NCBI GenBank assembly: GCA_038040485.1
Contig: JBBPIE010000016.1
Location: forward strand, 77,261 to 141,260
Length of the DNA: 64,000 bases
Origin: Onstottus_B arcticum
GTDB lineage: Bacteria; Acidobacteriota; Blastocatellia; UBA7656
Direction: 5' to 3'
Below are positions 31,315 through 42,182 of the stretch, piece after piece. Every line of letters starts with the position of its first letter. Position 1 is the first letter of the stretch. The translations under genes were made by a program, and so were the position numbers. Below the pieces are notes generated by a model, which was given only the letters and a program-made list of their open reading frames with translations, searched no databases and was not told where the DNA came from.

Positions 31315-31869
31315 TCAGTCGGCAGCTTCGGTTGAAGCAGTCTCGGCCGCGGTCGTTTGCGGAGCCGCGACGGCTTGACCCCAACCAAAGAACGATGAGA
31401 CCAACGGGAGCAGGCGGTGACTGGTCACGGCGTTCAGGAAAAACAACTCGTGCTCCTTTTCCACTCCGGCCATCACGAGCAGGTCGGTTTCGAACTCCTT
31501 CAGGCCAAGCGCCCCGGCGTGAGCGGCCGCGGTTTCGTACTCGACCACGTTCCCGCTCTCGAGCCTCCCAGCAAAGTACATCGGTAAGAACCACCCGATC
31601 ACGTGACAGGCCAGCCCGATCGTTCTTCCGATCAGCCAGAACTTTGCTTCGCGGCACTTCAGCGGCGAAGCAGCCAGGATTGCGAGCATCTCGCCGACGC
31701 GCTTGCGATGGACCCACTCCTCGTTCTCGATTTTTTGAACCGCCGCGCGCTCCTCGGCTTTCTTCAACGACTTCCAGTGGCCGCGATAGGCAAACCCGGC
31801 GGCAAGCTCACCCGAGTACGCGGATTGAAGAATATGAATGAGGTGCCGACGGTGGCCTTCGCGGTCCAT
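31315..31869 (-). CDS. Ferritin-like di-iron protein (COQ7-like)
   Basis: 184 residues. Four-helix bundle wording with carboxylate/histidine ligands: GELAAGFAYRGHW (Glu), KIENEEWVHR (ExxH), NVVEYETAAAHAG (Glu), GVEKEHELFF (ExxH). The pattern resembles demethoxyubiquinone hydroxylase/ferritin-like families, with a hydrophobic helix segment (LIGRTIGLACHVIGWFLPMY). A di-iron oxygenase or iron-binding role is inferred. It converges with the exported protein gene, five bases between the stops, so it is not in that operon. No Shine-Dalgarno stands out. Confidence 0.72.
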   Translation of the reverse strand: MDREGHRRHLIHILQSAYSGELAAGFAYRGHWKSLKKAEERAAVQKIENEEWVHRKRVGEMLAILAASPLKCREAKFWLIGRTIGLACHVIGWFLPMYFAGRLESGNVVEYETAAAHAGALGLKEFETDLLVMAGVEKEHELFFLNAVTSHRLLPLVSSFFGWGQAVAAPQTTAAETASTEAAD

Positions 31870-32095
31870 TTTGCCTCCAACGCAAGTGTAAACCTTGGAC
31901 GCCGTTCACGCGAAGCTGCAATCCGCTATTGTTTGCCAGAGCTCGCAGACCGCATCGATAATGACCAGGCGCAGTCGAGCGCCCAGCGCTGCAACTTGGC
32001 TGCGCCAGAACGCTCTCATAATTTTGCGGATAAAGAACCTTCGGAGAAAGTTTAATGGAAGAGCAGGCATGAATTGTAAGAAAGGAGCATTCAGA
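31870..32095. other. Intergenic gap before the YCII gene
   Basis: 226 bases holding no coding frame with a ribosome site and no clear promoter pair. I see no repeat or hairpin of note apart from the Shine-Dalgarno AAAGGAG (32081-32087) at its end. Confidence 0.5.
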
Positions 32096-32180
32096 ATGTC
32101 GAAGCAAGTCTTTGAGGTCGTGTTGAGTCGGAGAGCAACAGCGACAAGGTCATTGCCTGACAAAGCTGATCGCGGCCGTC

Positions 32181-32873
32181 GTGGTCCTGTGCTCGATGGC
32201 GCCCGACGCTCCGGCGAGCGGTCGAAAGAACCCATCTCAGGAACCGAAGTATGAGATGGGCACTTTCTATCTGTGCCTTCTAGTCAAAGGCCCGAAGTTC
32301 AATCCCGCTGAGACGCCCGAGAACGCGAGCTGGGGAACGGGTCACATAAAGCACATGCTCGGCCTCCTCGACTCGGGGCGCGTTGTCATCGCGGGACCGT
32401 TCACCGACGACGATCGCATTCGCGGATTGCTGGTGACGACGGCAGCATCAGAAGAGGAAGCTCGGTCCTGGGCCGAAGCGGACCCTGGCGTAAAGGCAGG
32501 TCATTTCGCGGTCGAAGTGATTAAGTGGTTCGCGGCAAAGAACGTGATGAAGAAGCCCGACACGCCGATGATTCCCGCGACTTACTACTTTGCTTTTTTG
32601 AAGCGCGGCCCGAAGTGGACGCCAGAAAGCACACCTGATACTCAAGCTTTGCAGGCTGCCCATATGGCTCACATTCAGGCGATGGCGGCGTCGGGCAAAC
32701 TGGTGATCGCGGGCCCGTTCACCAACGCTCCTCCCTACTCAGGTGTATTTATCTTCAAAGTCGGGTCTCTGGAAGAGGCGAAGTCTTTGGCCGAAGCCGA
32801 CCCCACGGTAAAGGCCGGACGGTTAGCAATTGAAGTTCATCCGTGGTCGATCCCGAAAGGCTCGCTGCCTTGA
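32181..32873 (+). CDS. YCII-domain tandem protein, signal peptide disrupted
   Basis: Two YCII-related domains in tandem: MGTFYLCLLVKGPKFN to EEARSWAEADPGVKAGHF and TYYFAFLKRGPKW to EAKSLAEADPTVKAGRL. YCII proteins have a ferredoxin-like fold with His/Asp sites; function unclear. The open frame has GTG 32181 as its only normal start. Upstream in the same frame stands TKLIAAVVVLCSMAPDAPAS, a complete signal peptide, with no start codon. An ATG with AAAGGAG at 32096 opens the other frame, and removing one C at 32153-32154 would join the two. So the gene looks frameshifted, or the sequence has one extra base. An exported protein was probably intended. Confidence 0.75.
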   Translation: MVLCSMAPDAPASGRKNPSQEPKYEMGTFYLCLLVKGPKFNPAETPENASWGTGHIKHMLGLLDSGRVVIAGPFTDDDRIRGLLVTTAASEEEARSWAEADPGVKAGHFAVEVIKWFAAKNVMKKPDTPMIPATYYFAFLKRGPKWTPESTPDTQALQAAHMAHIQAMAASGKLVIAGPFTNAPPYSGVFIFKVGSLEEAKSLAEADPTVKAGRLAIEVHPWSIPKGSLP

Positions 32874-32892
32874 GCGATCACCACCTGAAAGA

Positions 32893-33573
32893 TCACGCCT
32901 GTTCGGAATTGTCGGCGCTGTCTGAAAGCTTCTCGAGGCGAGTCAGCCATTCATTGAAATGGCGGCATTCAGCCCGCATCGTTTCGAGGCCGATGCTGCT
33001 TGCGATAAGAGTGCCGAAGAATGGTTTGCTGTATTGCGGATATAGAGATTGAAGCCTGGCTGAGGGTGACGTTGACGGACTATCGTCGATGTCCTCCGGT
33101 GAGGGGAACGCGTATCTGATCGCGAACAGCCTCAATTCCGGCGAGCCGAACACCTCAGCTATCTTTGCGGGCGCGGCGAACAGCAAGGCTTCGAACTCGT
33201 GGAGCGAGCAGTAGGCAAGAAAACGCTCGTCGTTGATGTCCAGATCTATTGCGCTCTCGACGAACGCGACTCTCTCAAGAGGAGTGTTTCCTTGCACTGC
33301 GCCCCTGCCGGGAAATGAACCAGGTAAGCCGTAGAAGTCGACCATCGTTGTCACCAGCGCGGCGCTCGAATCTCCAAGCAGCCGTTTGATTTCCTTTCTG
33401 ACCTTCGCGTAGGACGGAACGCCGCCTTTGAAACTCGGGCCGCTCTTAACCCGCTTTGTTGAGATAATGATTGGAACGATCAGGACGTCAAGAGCGAGCA
33501 AGTGCGGAGACAAGACTCGTTTTACGAAGGTCTCTTCGGATTGTCCTTCAACGAGAATGAGGACTTTCTTCAT
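32893..33573 (-). CDS. DUF4276 (TOPRIM-like) protein, partner of AAA ATPase
   Basis: 226 residues. The start MKKVLILVEGQSEETFVKRV has the EGxSE motif of DUF4276 proteins, a TOPRIM-like metal site; an acidic segment VTTMVDFYGLPGSFPGRG and the later AYCSLHEFEALLFA with Glu/His are also typical. It begins 2 bases after the stop of the AAA ATPase gene, so the two are coupled. ATPase plus TOPRIM pairs (OLD/Gabija, PARIS-like) act in phage defence, with the TOPRIM part as nuclease or effector; defence here is inferred from the pairing. No methylase or restriction gene is adjacent. Confidence 0.9.
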   Translation of the reverse strand: MKKVLILVEGQSEETFVKRVLSPHLLALDVLIVPIIISTKRVKSGPSFKGGVPSYAKVRKEIKRLLGDSSAALVTTMVDFYGLPGSFPGRGAVQGNTPLERVAFVESAIDLDINDERFLAYCSLHEFEALLFAAPAKIAEVFGSPELRLFAIRYAFPSPEDIDDSPSTSPSARLQSLYPQYSKPFFGTLIASSIGLETMRAECRHFNEWLTRLEKLSDSADNSEQA

Positions 33574-33575
33574 CG

Positions 33576-34703
33576 TTAGGGCCGGCCGCCAATAACGTTC
33601 TTCTCCCAGAGATCGCCCAGGCCGTAGTCATCGAGCCAGCTTTGCATATCGGCTCGGTCGAGGTGGCGAAACACGCTTTGTTGGTCTTCTCGTTCAACAA
33701 CTATTACATCCTCCGGCTCGAACTGGTTCACCAGACCGACCGACTGCGTCGAGGCAATCACTTGCGTCTTGGTTGCCGCGCCCCTTAGCAACTCCGCCAA
33801 TACGTTGATCGCGTAGGGATGAAGACCCAATTCGGGTTCGTCGAGAAGGATCGTGGAGGGCAAGTCTGGCTGAAGCAAGAGCGTAGCAAGGCAGATAAAC
33901 CGCAGCGTTCCATCGGACAAAGCTGAAGCGTTGAAATAGGTATCGGAGCCTCGCTCGCGCCATTCCAACCTGATCTTGTCCGGGTTGAGCCGCGAAGGCT
34001 CGAGGATGAAGTCGTCGAAGAACGGAAAGACCAAACGTACCGAAGCAACAATGTTCGAATAGTTGCTAGGACTCGTTTCTCTTAGCCTGTAGAGAAACGC
34101 TGCGAGATTAGCCGCGTCGGCACGGAGGCGGTGATTGTCTTCCAAGTCGGCTGTAAGCTTGACTGGTGCGCTGTCGCTCGTGTCGTGAAAATGATAGACC
34201 TGCCAGTTAAACAGCGCCTGCGCCACATCTACCCTGACAGAATCTTCTTTAGCGGTGAATTCGGTGCGGGCAGCCTTGCCCTTACGTCTCGAGAACAATA
34301 ATCCCGATTCGCTGTGGCCGCTTTCTAATGAGACCGAGAGTAGGCTGCCGTCCTGAGACCAGCACTCTTCCTGTTTGAAAATCAATCGATCGTCCGCAGT
34401 CGGGGCAAGCGTGCATTCGTAGCCACGGAAATCATTTCCGAGCGACGCTTTGATCCGCATCTCGGCGGTTTTTTTCCTACCGAAGTGGAGCACGGCGTCG
34501 GCCCCGCCAGTGGTTCCCACATAAACCTGCAAAGACTGGTGGACAATTTGGTTGACGAGTTTGAAGACACCAATAAAGTTGGACTTTCCCACACCGTTCG
34601 CGCCGATGAGCACATTCAGGCTGCGGAGTTCCAGACTCATCGACCGGATCGACTTGAAGCCTTCCACCTCAATTTTATCTAGTGCCTTGTCCATCACCGA
34701 CAT
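33576..34703 (-). CDS. AAA15-type ATPase (RecF/OLD-like), defence-type
   Basis: 375 residues from the ATG at 34703. Walker A is LNVLIGANGVGKSNFIGVFK (about 33-52), followed by a long middle region with an Asp/Arg-rich section. The signature-like ALSDGTLRFICLATLLLQP and Walker B ILLDEPELGLHPYAINVL are at about 275-305, then IASTQSVGLVNQF with the switch His/Gln position occupied by Gln. This is the ABC-type ATPase head found in RecF, SMC, OLD and AbiEii-class defence proteins. The DUF4276 partner follows. The DNA- or phage-sensing role is inference. Two closely spaced ATGs (34703, 34694) are both possible. Confidence 0.88.
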   Translation of the reverse strand: MSVMDKALDKIEVEGFKSIRSMSLELRSLNVLIGANGVGKSNFIGVFKLVNQIVHQSLQVYVGTTGGADAVLHFGRKKTAEMRIKASLGNDFRGYECTLAPTADDRLIFKQEECWSQDGSLLSVSLESGHSESGLLFSRRKGKAARTEFTAKEDSVRVDVAQALFNWQVYHFHDTSDSAPVKLTADLEDNHRLRADAANLAAFLYRLRETSPSNYSNIVASVRLVFPFFDDFILEPSRLNPDKIRLEWRERGSDTYFNASALSDGTLRFICLATLLLQPDLPSTILLDEPELGLHPYAINVLAELLRGAATKTQVIASTQSVGLVNQFEPEDVIVVEREDQQSVFRHLDRADMQSWLDDYGLGDLWEKNVIGGRP

Positions 34704-34789
34704 ACCTGACTGCGGTAGATTATACGACTTACAAAGTTTGAGACTAGTCGATTTGATCAAAAACGGTTGCAGTGTGCACCGCCGGCGAA

Positions 34790-37327
<2,538 letters not shown>

Positions 37328-37527
37328 CACGCGACAATTGTACGACGAGAATCGGGTTTTCGAGAGAGGGACGAGCGAGTCTAGCCAGTTCAGAGCAACT
37401 GAAACCTTGAAAGCAGCTTCGAAGGACCGCGCCTAGGCAAAGCTTAACGCCGGGAAAAGCGCGGAAATCGGTCTTCATCGAGGACCCGGAATGACGGAAG
37501 ATCCTGTGGTGGTAATCTGGCCGGACC

Positions 37528-38589
37528 TCATTGGGGTCCCCGCTGAAGTAATACATCCCAAGCCCATCTGCCTACACTTGCACCCCGTTCATCGCGTACT
37601 TTCGCTCTGTACTTGAATTTGTTGCCGTGCTGATCCGTGCGCTTCGATGTTTTGAAGTCCAGGTCTATTGCCACAACGTGAAGCAATGGTAGCGTATGCA
37701 GCTCAGACCCCTCGGACAGACCGTTGTGGTTGACATCTTGCCACAAGCGCAAGGAGGCAAAGATGGCATCGCGCCTGTCTATTCTGCCGTCACCGTTTCC
37801 ACCATTTGTTGCCTTATCATATTCCGCCAGTGCAAAGAACCCATTTCTAACGGGAACGGGTGGTTGAGGAGTAGTATTTCCGAACAACTCTGCGGCATTG
37901 TCTATCGAGCCGTTGCCGTCGCGGTCGAGCACAAGCCAAGCATCGTCTGACCCCGAAGAAGTCCACGAAACTTGCTCTTTATTGCTGTCAGTATTGATGT
38001 CGAACGAAACGCCGTTATTAGCGCCTGTGAGGTCAAAGCCATTTCCTTGGACATCTATTACTATTGGGGTATCGTAAAAGCAACAACCTGTGAACGAGTT
38101 CCAGCTCGCACCGCCGCTGCATTGATTACATTCTTGCTCTGCCTCTGGCGGCAAGTCACACTGTCCGCAGACCGCTATGTACGTGTTACAACACGACGGC
38201 GCGTCAGCATAGTTATAGATCGCCGGGCTCAAAGTGCAACCACAAGAAGCGTCTCGCACTATTTGGACCCAATCGTTTTTGTGTGGTCCAGTTGTTTCCT
38301 GGTAAGGAGTTTGAAATTCCGGCCAACAAACTCCTCCCCCTGAGCACGAGCAAGCACCGTATCCCTGCACATTGACCTCCTTGTAGCCGGTCGAGTCGCA
38401 GTACCATTGGATATACCACTGGGAGACTTTAATGAATGAATGGCCAGTCGATGGACCACACAGATCGACGGTACTGGCGTCAATACCGTGGTACCAAGAC
38501 ATGTTGCATATGTCTGCGCGTGCTACATTTAGAGTCAAGACTCCCAGAAGCAATGCACCTAGAAATGACAAGGATTTCGTGGGTCTCAT
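37528..38589 (-). CDS. Exported Cys-rich protein with EF-hand-like calcium loops
   Basis: 353 residues. The signal peptide is MRPTKSLSFLGALLLGVLTL to VARA-DI. The first 160 residues are very Cys-rich (YGACSCSGGGVCWPEF, ASCGCTLSP, PSCCNTYIAVCGQC, CNQCSGGASW, TGCCFYDTP) and predict many disulfides. From about 165, PIVIDVQGNGFDLTG and LVLDRDGNGSIDNAAELFG, then GDGRIDRRDAIFASLRLW and DVNHNGLSEGSEL, form DxDxDG-type calcium loops as in secreted RTX-associated proteins. It lies 105 bases downstream of the membrane protein at 38695 and probably shares its transcript. It is the Cys-rich member of the second exported pair; the smaller one is at 7421. Confidence 0.8.
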   Translation of the reverse strand: MRPTKSLSFLGALLLGVLTLNVARADICNMSWYHGIDASTVDLCGPSTGHSFIKVSQWYIQWYCDSTGYKEVNVQGYGACSCSGGGVCWPEFQTPYQETTGPHKNDWVQIVRDASCGCTLSPAIYNYADAPSCCNTYIAVCGQCDLPPEAEQECNQCSGGASWNSFTGCCFYDTPIVIDVQGNGFDLTGANNGVSFDINTDSNKEQVSWTSSGSDDAWLVLDRDGNGSIDNAAELFGNTTPQPPVPVRNGFFALAEYDKATNGGNGDGRIDRRDAIFASLRLWQDVNHNGLSEGSELHTLPLLHVVAIDLDFKTSKRTDQHGNKFKYRAKVRDERGASVGRWAWDVLLQRGPQ

Positions 38590-38694
38590 GGCTGCTCCTT
38601 TTAGACGTTGAGTCTTAGTAATGCTCTGTTAACGGCCAGTAATGTTTTTCAATCGTGGGAACGGCAATATCGGGACCGAATCCTGTAGGGGGAA

Positions 38695-39447
38695 TCAAAG
38701 TCTGGCGATTAGATCGACGCACGAATCTTTGACTCGCAATATTCTTTTCCTAGGGCCTGTAATCTGCTCAGACTGGTCTAGCCATCGCAACACCTGGTTT
38801 ATGCCCATAGAATCGCTTGGTCTACGAGAAAGGGTCGCGACGCGAGATCTAAGTGCCTGAAAGAGGTTGTCGTCGAGGGTGTTGAGCGAGACTTCCTCAT
38901 TCAACACAGCAACAATGCGACTCAATAACTGTTTGGTCCTATTCCGCTCGTAGAAGATGCCTGCAATCGGCTTCTCCTCCCCTTCACTGGTTTTGTCATC
39001 AAATACCACGGCAAGAACCTTGATCTCGTACTCTTCGCCCTCGACCGAACCGGGGTCTTGCGACCTACGAAAAGATCCAAACCAGCGAGTGTATGTCCGG
39101 CCGGGACCGATCTCACGATCTTGATTCTCACTGTACGGGAAATCAACTACACCTACTAATCCATTTACCGACACTGCGAACGCCGTGATTGCTTTGTCGT
39201 AGCCATTTCTAAGCGATAGCTCTGGCCCCGAATGCGTATCCAAATTCTGGCGCGCCTGAGTGACCTCGAATGCCTTGGTTTTATTTTGCACTCGCGGAGT
39301 AAAGCTTTCTATTCGTGGAGTACCAGTTTGACTTCTCGGAGGTTTACCGCTTTTTCGCACAGCACCGACACCGAGAACCACGATAACGATAGAAGCTAAA
39401 GTGACAAGTAGAGCCCTCGGACTCGGAACGAACTGTTCAATTTTCAT
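38695..39447 (-). CDS. Membrane-anchored protein, AFAVSVNG type
   Basis: 250 residues from the ATG at 39447 (GGAGGAATCC upstream; an upstream TTG is not needed). One N-terminal membrane helix (11-29, ALLVTLASIVIVVLGVGAV), then a beta-rich outer domain with LSLRNGYDKAITAFAVSVNG and IGPGRTYTRWFGS, and a C-terminal helical part. The outer domain resembles the 206-residue exported protein at 7838 (INTGNQPVKAFALGLLN, LEPGEEFV). It is the first gene of the pair with the Cys-rich calcium-loop protein. A consensus sigma-70 promoter precedes it. Function unknown. Confidence 0.8.
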   Translation of the reverse strand: MKIEQFVPSPRALLVTLASIVIVVLGVGAVRKSGKPPRSQTGTPRIESFTPRVQNKTKAFEVTQARQNLDTHSGPELSLRNGYDKAITAFAVSVNGLVGVVDFPYSENQDREIGPGRTYTRWFGSFRRSQDPGSVEGEEYEIKVLAVVFDDKTSEGEEKPIAGIFYERNRTKQLLSRIVAVLNEEVSLNTLDDNLFQALRSRVATLSRRPSDSMGINQVLRWLDQSEQITGPRKRILRVKDSCVDLIARL

Positions 39448-39490
39448 GGATTCCTCCAAAGACCGGGAACCGAGACCGCAATGCAGCCAC

Positions 39491-39520
39491 CTAATAGCAC
39501 TCGTACCGACTGAGTGTCAA
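39491..39520 (-). promoter_or_regulatory. Sigma-70 promoter for the 38695 gene
   Basis: Read on the minus strand, TTGACA (complement of 39515-39520) and TATTAG (complement of 39491-39496) are 18 bases apart. The start codon is 44 bases from the -10. AT-rich DNA lies upstream of the -35. Confidence 0.7.
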
Positions 39521-39597
39521 CAGAATAATACTCTTTTGTTATATATTTCTCGAAGAGGGGTGCGTAGTGCTACTGATAGAACCTCGCAATGACTCTA

Positions 39598-39620
39598 AAC
39601 CGCGGTCAAAGACCGCGGTT
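39598..39620. terminator. Short perfect hairpin between gene ends
   Basis: AACCGCGGTC-AAA-GACCGCGGTT, a 10-base-pair perfect stem with a 3-base loop, lies just past the ECF sigma gene stop (minus strand). There is no run of T on either side, so intrinsic termination is uncertain; a protein site is possible. Confidence 0.5.
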
Positions 39621-39640
39621 GCTGCTCGCTTGCCATCTGA

Positions 39641-40480
39641 CTATGTTTCAGGCTGACCCTCGCGCTGCGAAATCCCGTCGTAAAACATGTCGTGCATCGG
39701 GCGAGTCTTGCCGTTCTCCAGATCGGCTTCACGAACGATCGCCAGGCGCGCTTCAAACAAGTTGTCGGGAGTCACCGCAAGCCCCGGCGCGACTTCGATC
39801 TGCACAAGAGCCGAGCCGCGATGACCCTCTGGGACGTGTTCGTGAAGCCCCGTGCACTGCCAGCACGCGCCCGACTTGTTGATTAACTGGCAGAGTCCGT
39901 CAAAGCTGCCGATCATCTTCGCGCGGGCCGAGGACAAGCGATGCCGGAAGACCGGCTCGGAGACTTGCAGGATTCCTGCTGCTTCAAGGGCGGTGAACCC
40001 GAGCACTTCCTTGAGCATCATCGCAGCCTGTTCTTCAGGCTCGAGAGTCCGGCCGATGCAGGCGAAGCAAAACGCGATGTGCTCTCGAACCTCATAGACG
40101 AAATCGGCCTGGCTTATCAGGGCCTTGAGCCCATCGACCTGCTCCGGATTCGCGTCGTGCTCGCGCTCGCCTTCGAGCTGAGCTTCGACGCGCCAGCGTT
40201 TTTTCCCGCGGAGATGGTCGAGGCACGCATGAGTCGCAATCCCAAACACCCAGGTCTTGAAGCGAGCTTGCCCGCGATACGTTCGCAGGTTCTCGATCAC
40301 GCGAACCAACACATCTTGCATCAGGTCTTCGGCGTCAGCGCGATGGGTGACCATACGATAGACGTACGCGAACAGCGGCCGCCGAAGCGGTTCGACTAGT
40401 TCGGTCAACGCGCTCTCGTCTCCAAGCCGCGCCCGGTCGACGAGAGTGGTTTCTTGCTCGACTGAAATCTGTGGAAGCAT
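39641..40480 (-). CDS. ECF-type sigma factor with C-terminal Cys extension
   Basis: 279 residues from the ATG at 40480 (GGAGAAGAA). Region 2: RPLFAYVYRMVTHRADAEDL to TWVFGIATHACLDHLRGKK, with a long acidic linker. Region 4: LEPEEQAAMMLKEVLGFTAL, EAAGILQVSEPVFRHRLSSA. About 80 residues beyond sigma region 4 follow (LCQLINKSGACWQCTGLHEH and on), with a CxxC that could bind zinc or sense oxidation. Such C-terminal extensions regulate some ECF sigmas; no anti-sigma gene is adjacent, so self-control by the tail is plausible. Confidence 0.9.
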   Translation of the reverse strand: MLPQISVEQETTLVDRARLGDESALTELVEPLRRPLFAYVYRMVTHRADAEDLMQDVLVRVIENLRTYRGQARFKTWVFGIATHACLDHLRGKKRWRVEAQLEGEREHDANPEQVDGLKALISQADFVYEVREHIAFCFACIGRTLEPEEQAAMMLKEVLGFTALEAAGILQVSEPVFRHRLSSARAKMIGSFDGLCQLINKSGACWQCTGLHEHVPEGHRGSALVQIEVAPGLAVTPDNLFEARLAIVREADLENGKTRPMHDMFYDGISQREGQPET

Positions 40481-40586
40481 TTCTTCTCCAACTCTCGGGG
40501 TCATGTGAGGGTGGCCCGCTGTGGCCGCCCCCCGCGCCGGGTTCCTCTGAGTCATCGCAAAGAGGGGCGCGCGGAGGGCCGCCCGA

Positions 40587-40609
40587 CACAGACTAAAGTC
40601 TATGCTACC
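40587..40609 (+). repeat. Solitary arm of the GTAGCATAGACTTTAG family
   Basis: ACACAGACTAAAGTCTATGCTAC is the right arm of the elements at 11747, 50215 and 60234. Its left arm is not present nearby; a GC-rich imperfect palindrome (about 40510-40585) precedes it instead. It overlaps the end of the 40605 gene. Confidence 0.8.
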
Positions 40610-41135
40610 TCGCGAGCCGGTACTTGAACTCCTCGGAGGACGTCTTCTCATCCTTGGTTCGTTCGAGCCAGATCGACATTGTCGCGTCTGAGGTTCTCTG
40701 AAAGATCAACCGCGAGTTCTTGTCTGTCCGCTCAAACACTGCCCGTTCTTTCCGCAGGTCTACGAGCGCGTAGCTGAACACCTCGTCCTTTTCTTCCCAG
40801 CCCCTGAGCCCCGGATGGAAGTGCTTCAGCCGCAGCACCGGGCCCGCCGAAGTCATCTCAATCAGCAGCAATTCGTAGAAGACTGCCTTTCCGCCCTTCA
40901 CGTACCGGAACACTCCCATCATCGCGTCGCCTGCAGGCGCGCTCCAGTTCTCTTCGGTGATGCCGCCTTGCAGCTCGCCGCGCCACTGGCCGGCGATAAA
41001 CGCCAGATCGGAAAGCGTCGCCTTCTCCACCGACCCCGATTGCAAGGAAGCCGGCTTCGCGTTCGCCCCGACGATTGCGATTGCCGCCAGAACAACCGCG
41101 ATGCACCTCGCTGCGATACTCGTCTTGAGAGTCAT
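40605..41135 (-). CDS. Exported DUF6265-like protein
   Basis: 176 residues from the ATG at 41135, with a Sec signal (TSIAARCIAVVLAAIAIVGANA). The mature part begins LSDLAFIAGQWRGELQGG and continues EENWSAPAGDAMMGVFRYVK, FYELLLIEMTSAGPVLRLKH, a beta-barrel lipocalin-like wording seen in the DUF6265/FABP-type exported proteins. It may bind a hydrophobic ligand; function unproven. A palindromic element at 41149 separates it from the upstream gene. Confidence 0.83.
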   Translation of the reverse strand: MTLKTSIAARCIAVVLAAIAIVGANAKPASLQSGSVEKATLSDLAFIAGQWRGELQGGITEENWSAPAGDAMMGVFRYVKGGKAVFYELLLIEMTSAGPVLRLKHFHPGLRGWEEKDEVFSYALVDLRKERAVFERTDKNSRLIFQRTSDATMSIWLERTKDEKTSSEEFKYRLAR

Positions 41136-41148
41136 CGCCCCTCTCGTT

Positions 41149-41216
41149 GGTTTCTGGTTTGTGGTTTCGGGTTTCTGGTTAAACCACAAACCCGAAAACC
41201 AGAAACTAGAAACCTG
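41149..41216. repeat. Palindromic element, GGTTTCTGG family, copy 2
   Basis: It is nearly identical to 3275-3341: GGTTTCTGGTTTGTGGTTTCGG with its complement, about 30 base pairs and almost no loop. Its right end supplies the stop codon and last residues of the minus-strand gene at 41206. Confidence 0.9.
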
Positions 41217-41778
41217 TTTTTCGTACTGCTCGACTGTGGTTGACGAGCGCCGTCTCAAGCGGGGCCCGGCTCAGCACGAATCGCCCGAATTCTTTCCACG
41301 AGCCATCCTTTGCGCGAAAGGCGTCGACCACCTCCAGCTTTTTCCCCGCATCAAGCAGTCGATAGGTTGAGCGGCCTTCTTCTTTTCCCGGCTCGCCCCA
41401 AAGTGCGGTCAACGCATCGTCTCCCTGTTGAGCATTAATCGGAAAAGCGTTGCCCTGCGAGTCAAACCACCTCCCACTGTAGCGCCCAGCTTCGGTCGGG
41501 CTGTAGTAGGCATGGCCCTCGAAGGCCTGGCTCGCGCCTCCGGTCGATTTCGACTCGACGCGCAAACTCAGTCGCGAAAACTTGCCTTCCAGCACGCGCT
41601 CCCACTTCATTTGCAGACTTGCCTTCTTACCAAGGTGCTGACCTTCACCGGACCAGCTTCCTGCAAGGCGCGAAAGGATCGGTTCCTCCTGAAGCACTGT
41701 CCGGAGGGCATCACTGGTCACAGGCAAAGCCAGAAGGCAGAACCAAAACACAACAAGCGTGAAACTCGATTTTCTCAT
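41206..41778 (-). CDS. Exported DUF1579-like protein
   Basis: 190 residues from the ATG at 41778. The signal peptide is MRKSSFTLVVFWFCLLALPV. The mature domain reads LSRLAGSWSGEGQHLGKKAS, WERVLEGKFSRLSLRVES, AFEGHAYYSPTEAGRYSGRW, a lipocalin-type beta-barrel like the neighbour at 40605; the two may be distant relatives. The C-terminus (RKTGF) and stop codon fall in the palindromic element. No enzyme motif is seen. Confidence 0.85.
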   Translation of the reverse strand: MRKSSFTLVVFWFCLLALPVTSDALRTVLQEEPILSRLAGSWSGEGQHLGKKASLQMKWERVLEGKFSRLSLRVESKSTGGASQAFEGHAYYSPTEAGRYSGRWFDSQGNAFPINAQQGDDALTALWGEPGKEEGRSTYRLLDAGKKLEVVDAFRAKDGSWKEFGRFVLSRAPLETALVNHSRAVRKTGF

Positions 41779-41828
41779 AGTTGACCCCCTTGGCCGGCTC
41801 GCGGCCATGGTTCCGATTCGATTGCACT

Positions 41829-42182
41829 CTACTGCGCGCCCAGCACCTGGATCAACTGCAAGCGATTGCCATCCGTGTCGCGAAAAGTTGCTATGCGAAC
41901 GACGCCGGGAATTTCTTCAACCGAGCCTTCGAACGCGACGCCTTTCTGCCTGAGATCATCCTGCGCGCGAGCCAGATCGTCGACTCGCAGCACAACCGTA
42001 GCGCCGCGCTCGTCGTCGCCCTCAAGCATCTGGTTCAACCCGATCGATGCCGCGCCTTCGGCATGACTGAACTCACACCAGCCCGGAATTTCGATCGTCT
42101 GTTTCAACCCGAGGACCTCGCCGTAGAACTTCTTCGCGCGCTCGAGGTCGGCAACCTGATACCAGGAAAGAGTTACTTGCAT
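41829..42182 (-). CDS. VOC-superfamily (glyoxalase-fold) protein
   Basis: 117 residues. Two beta-alpha-beta-beta-beta modules: VTLSWYQVADLERAKKFYGE and VVLRVDDLARAQDDLRQKG, ending IATFRDTDGNRLQLIQ with the metal-type Glu/Gln positions only partly conserved. VOC proteins include glyoxalase I, dioxygenases and resistance proteins; the reaction cannot be inferred. The ATG at 42182 follows GGGAGG by seven bases. Confidence 0.9.
   Translation of the reverse strand: MQVTLSWYQVADLERAKKFYGEVLGLKQTIEIPGWCEFSHAEGAASIGLNQMLEGDDERGATVVLRVDDLARAQDDLRQKGVAFEGSVEEIPGVVRIATFRDTDGNRLQLIQVLGAQ

Noticed and set aside
31895..32254. + strand frame upstream of and overlapping the YCII gene
   Set aside because: Its first part is spacer DNA; only its ATG at 32096 matters, as the likely original start of the frameshifted YCII gene.
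39598..39620. Intrinsic terminator for the sigma factor gene
   Set aside because: The perfect stem lacks a T-run on either side; left as a hairpin of unknown role.
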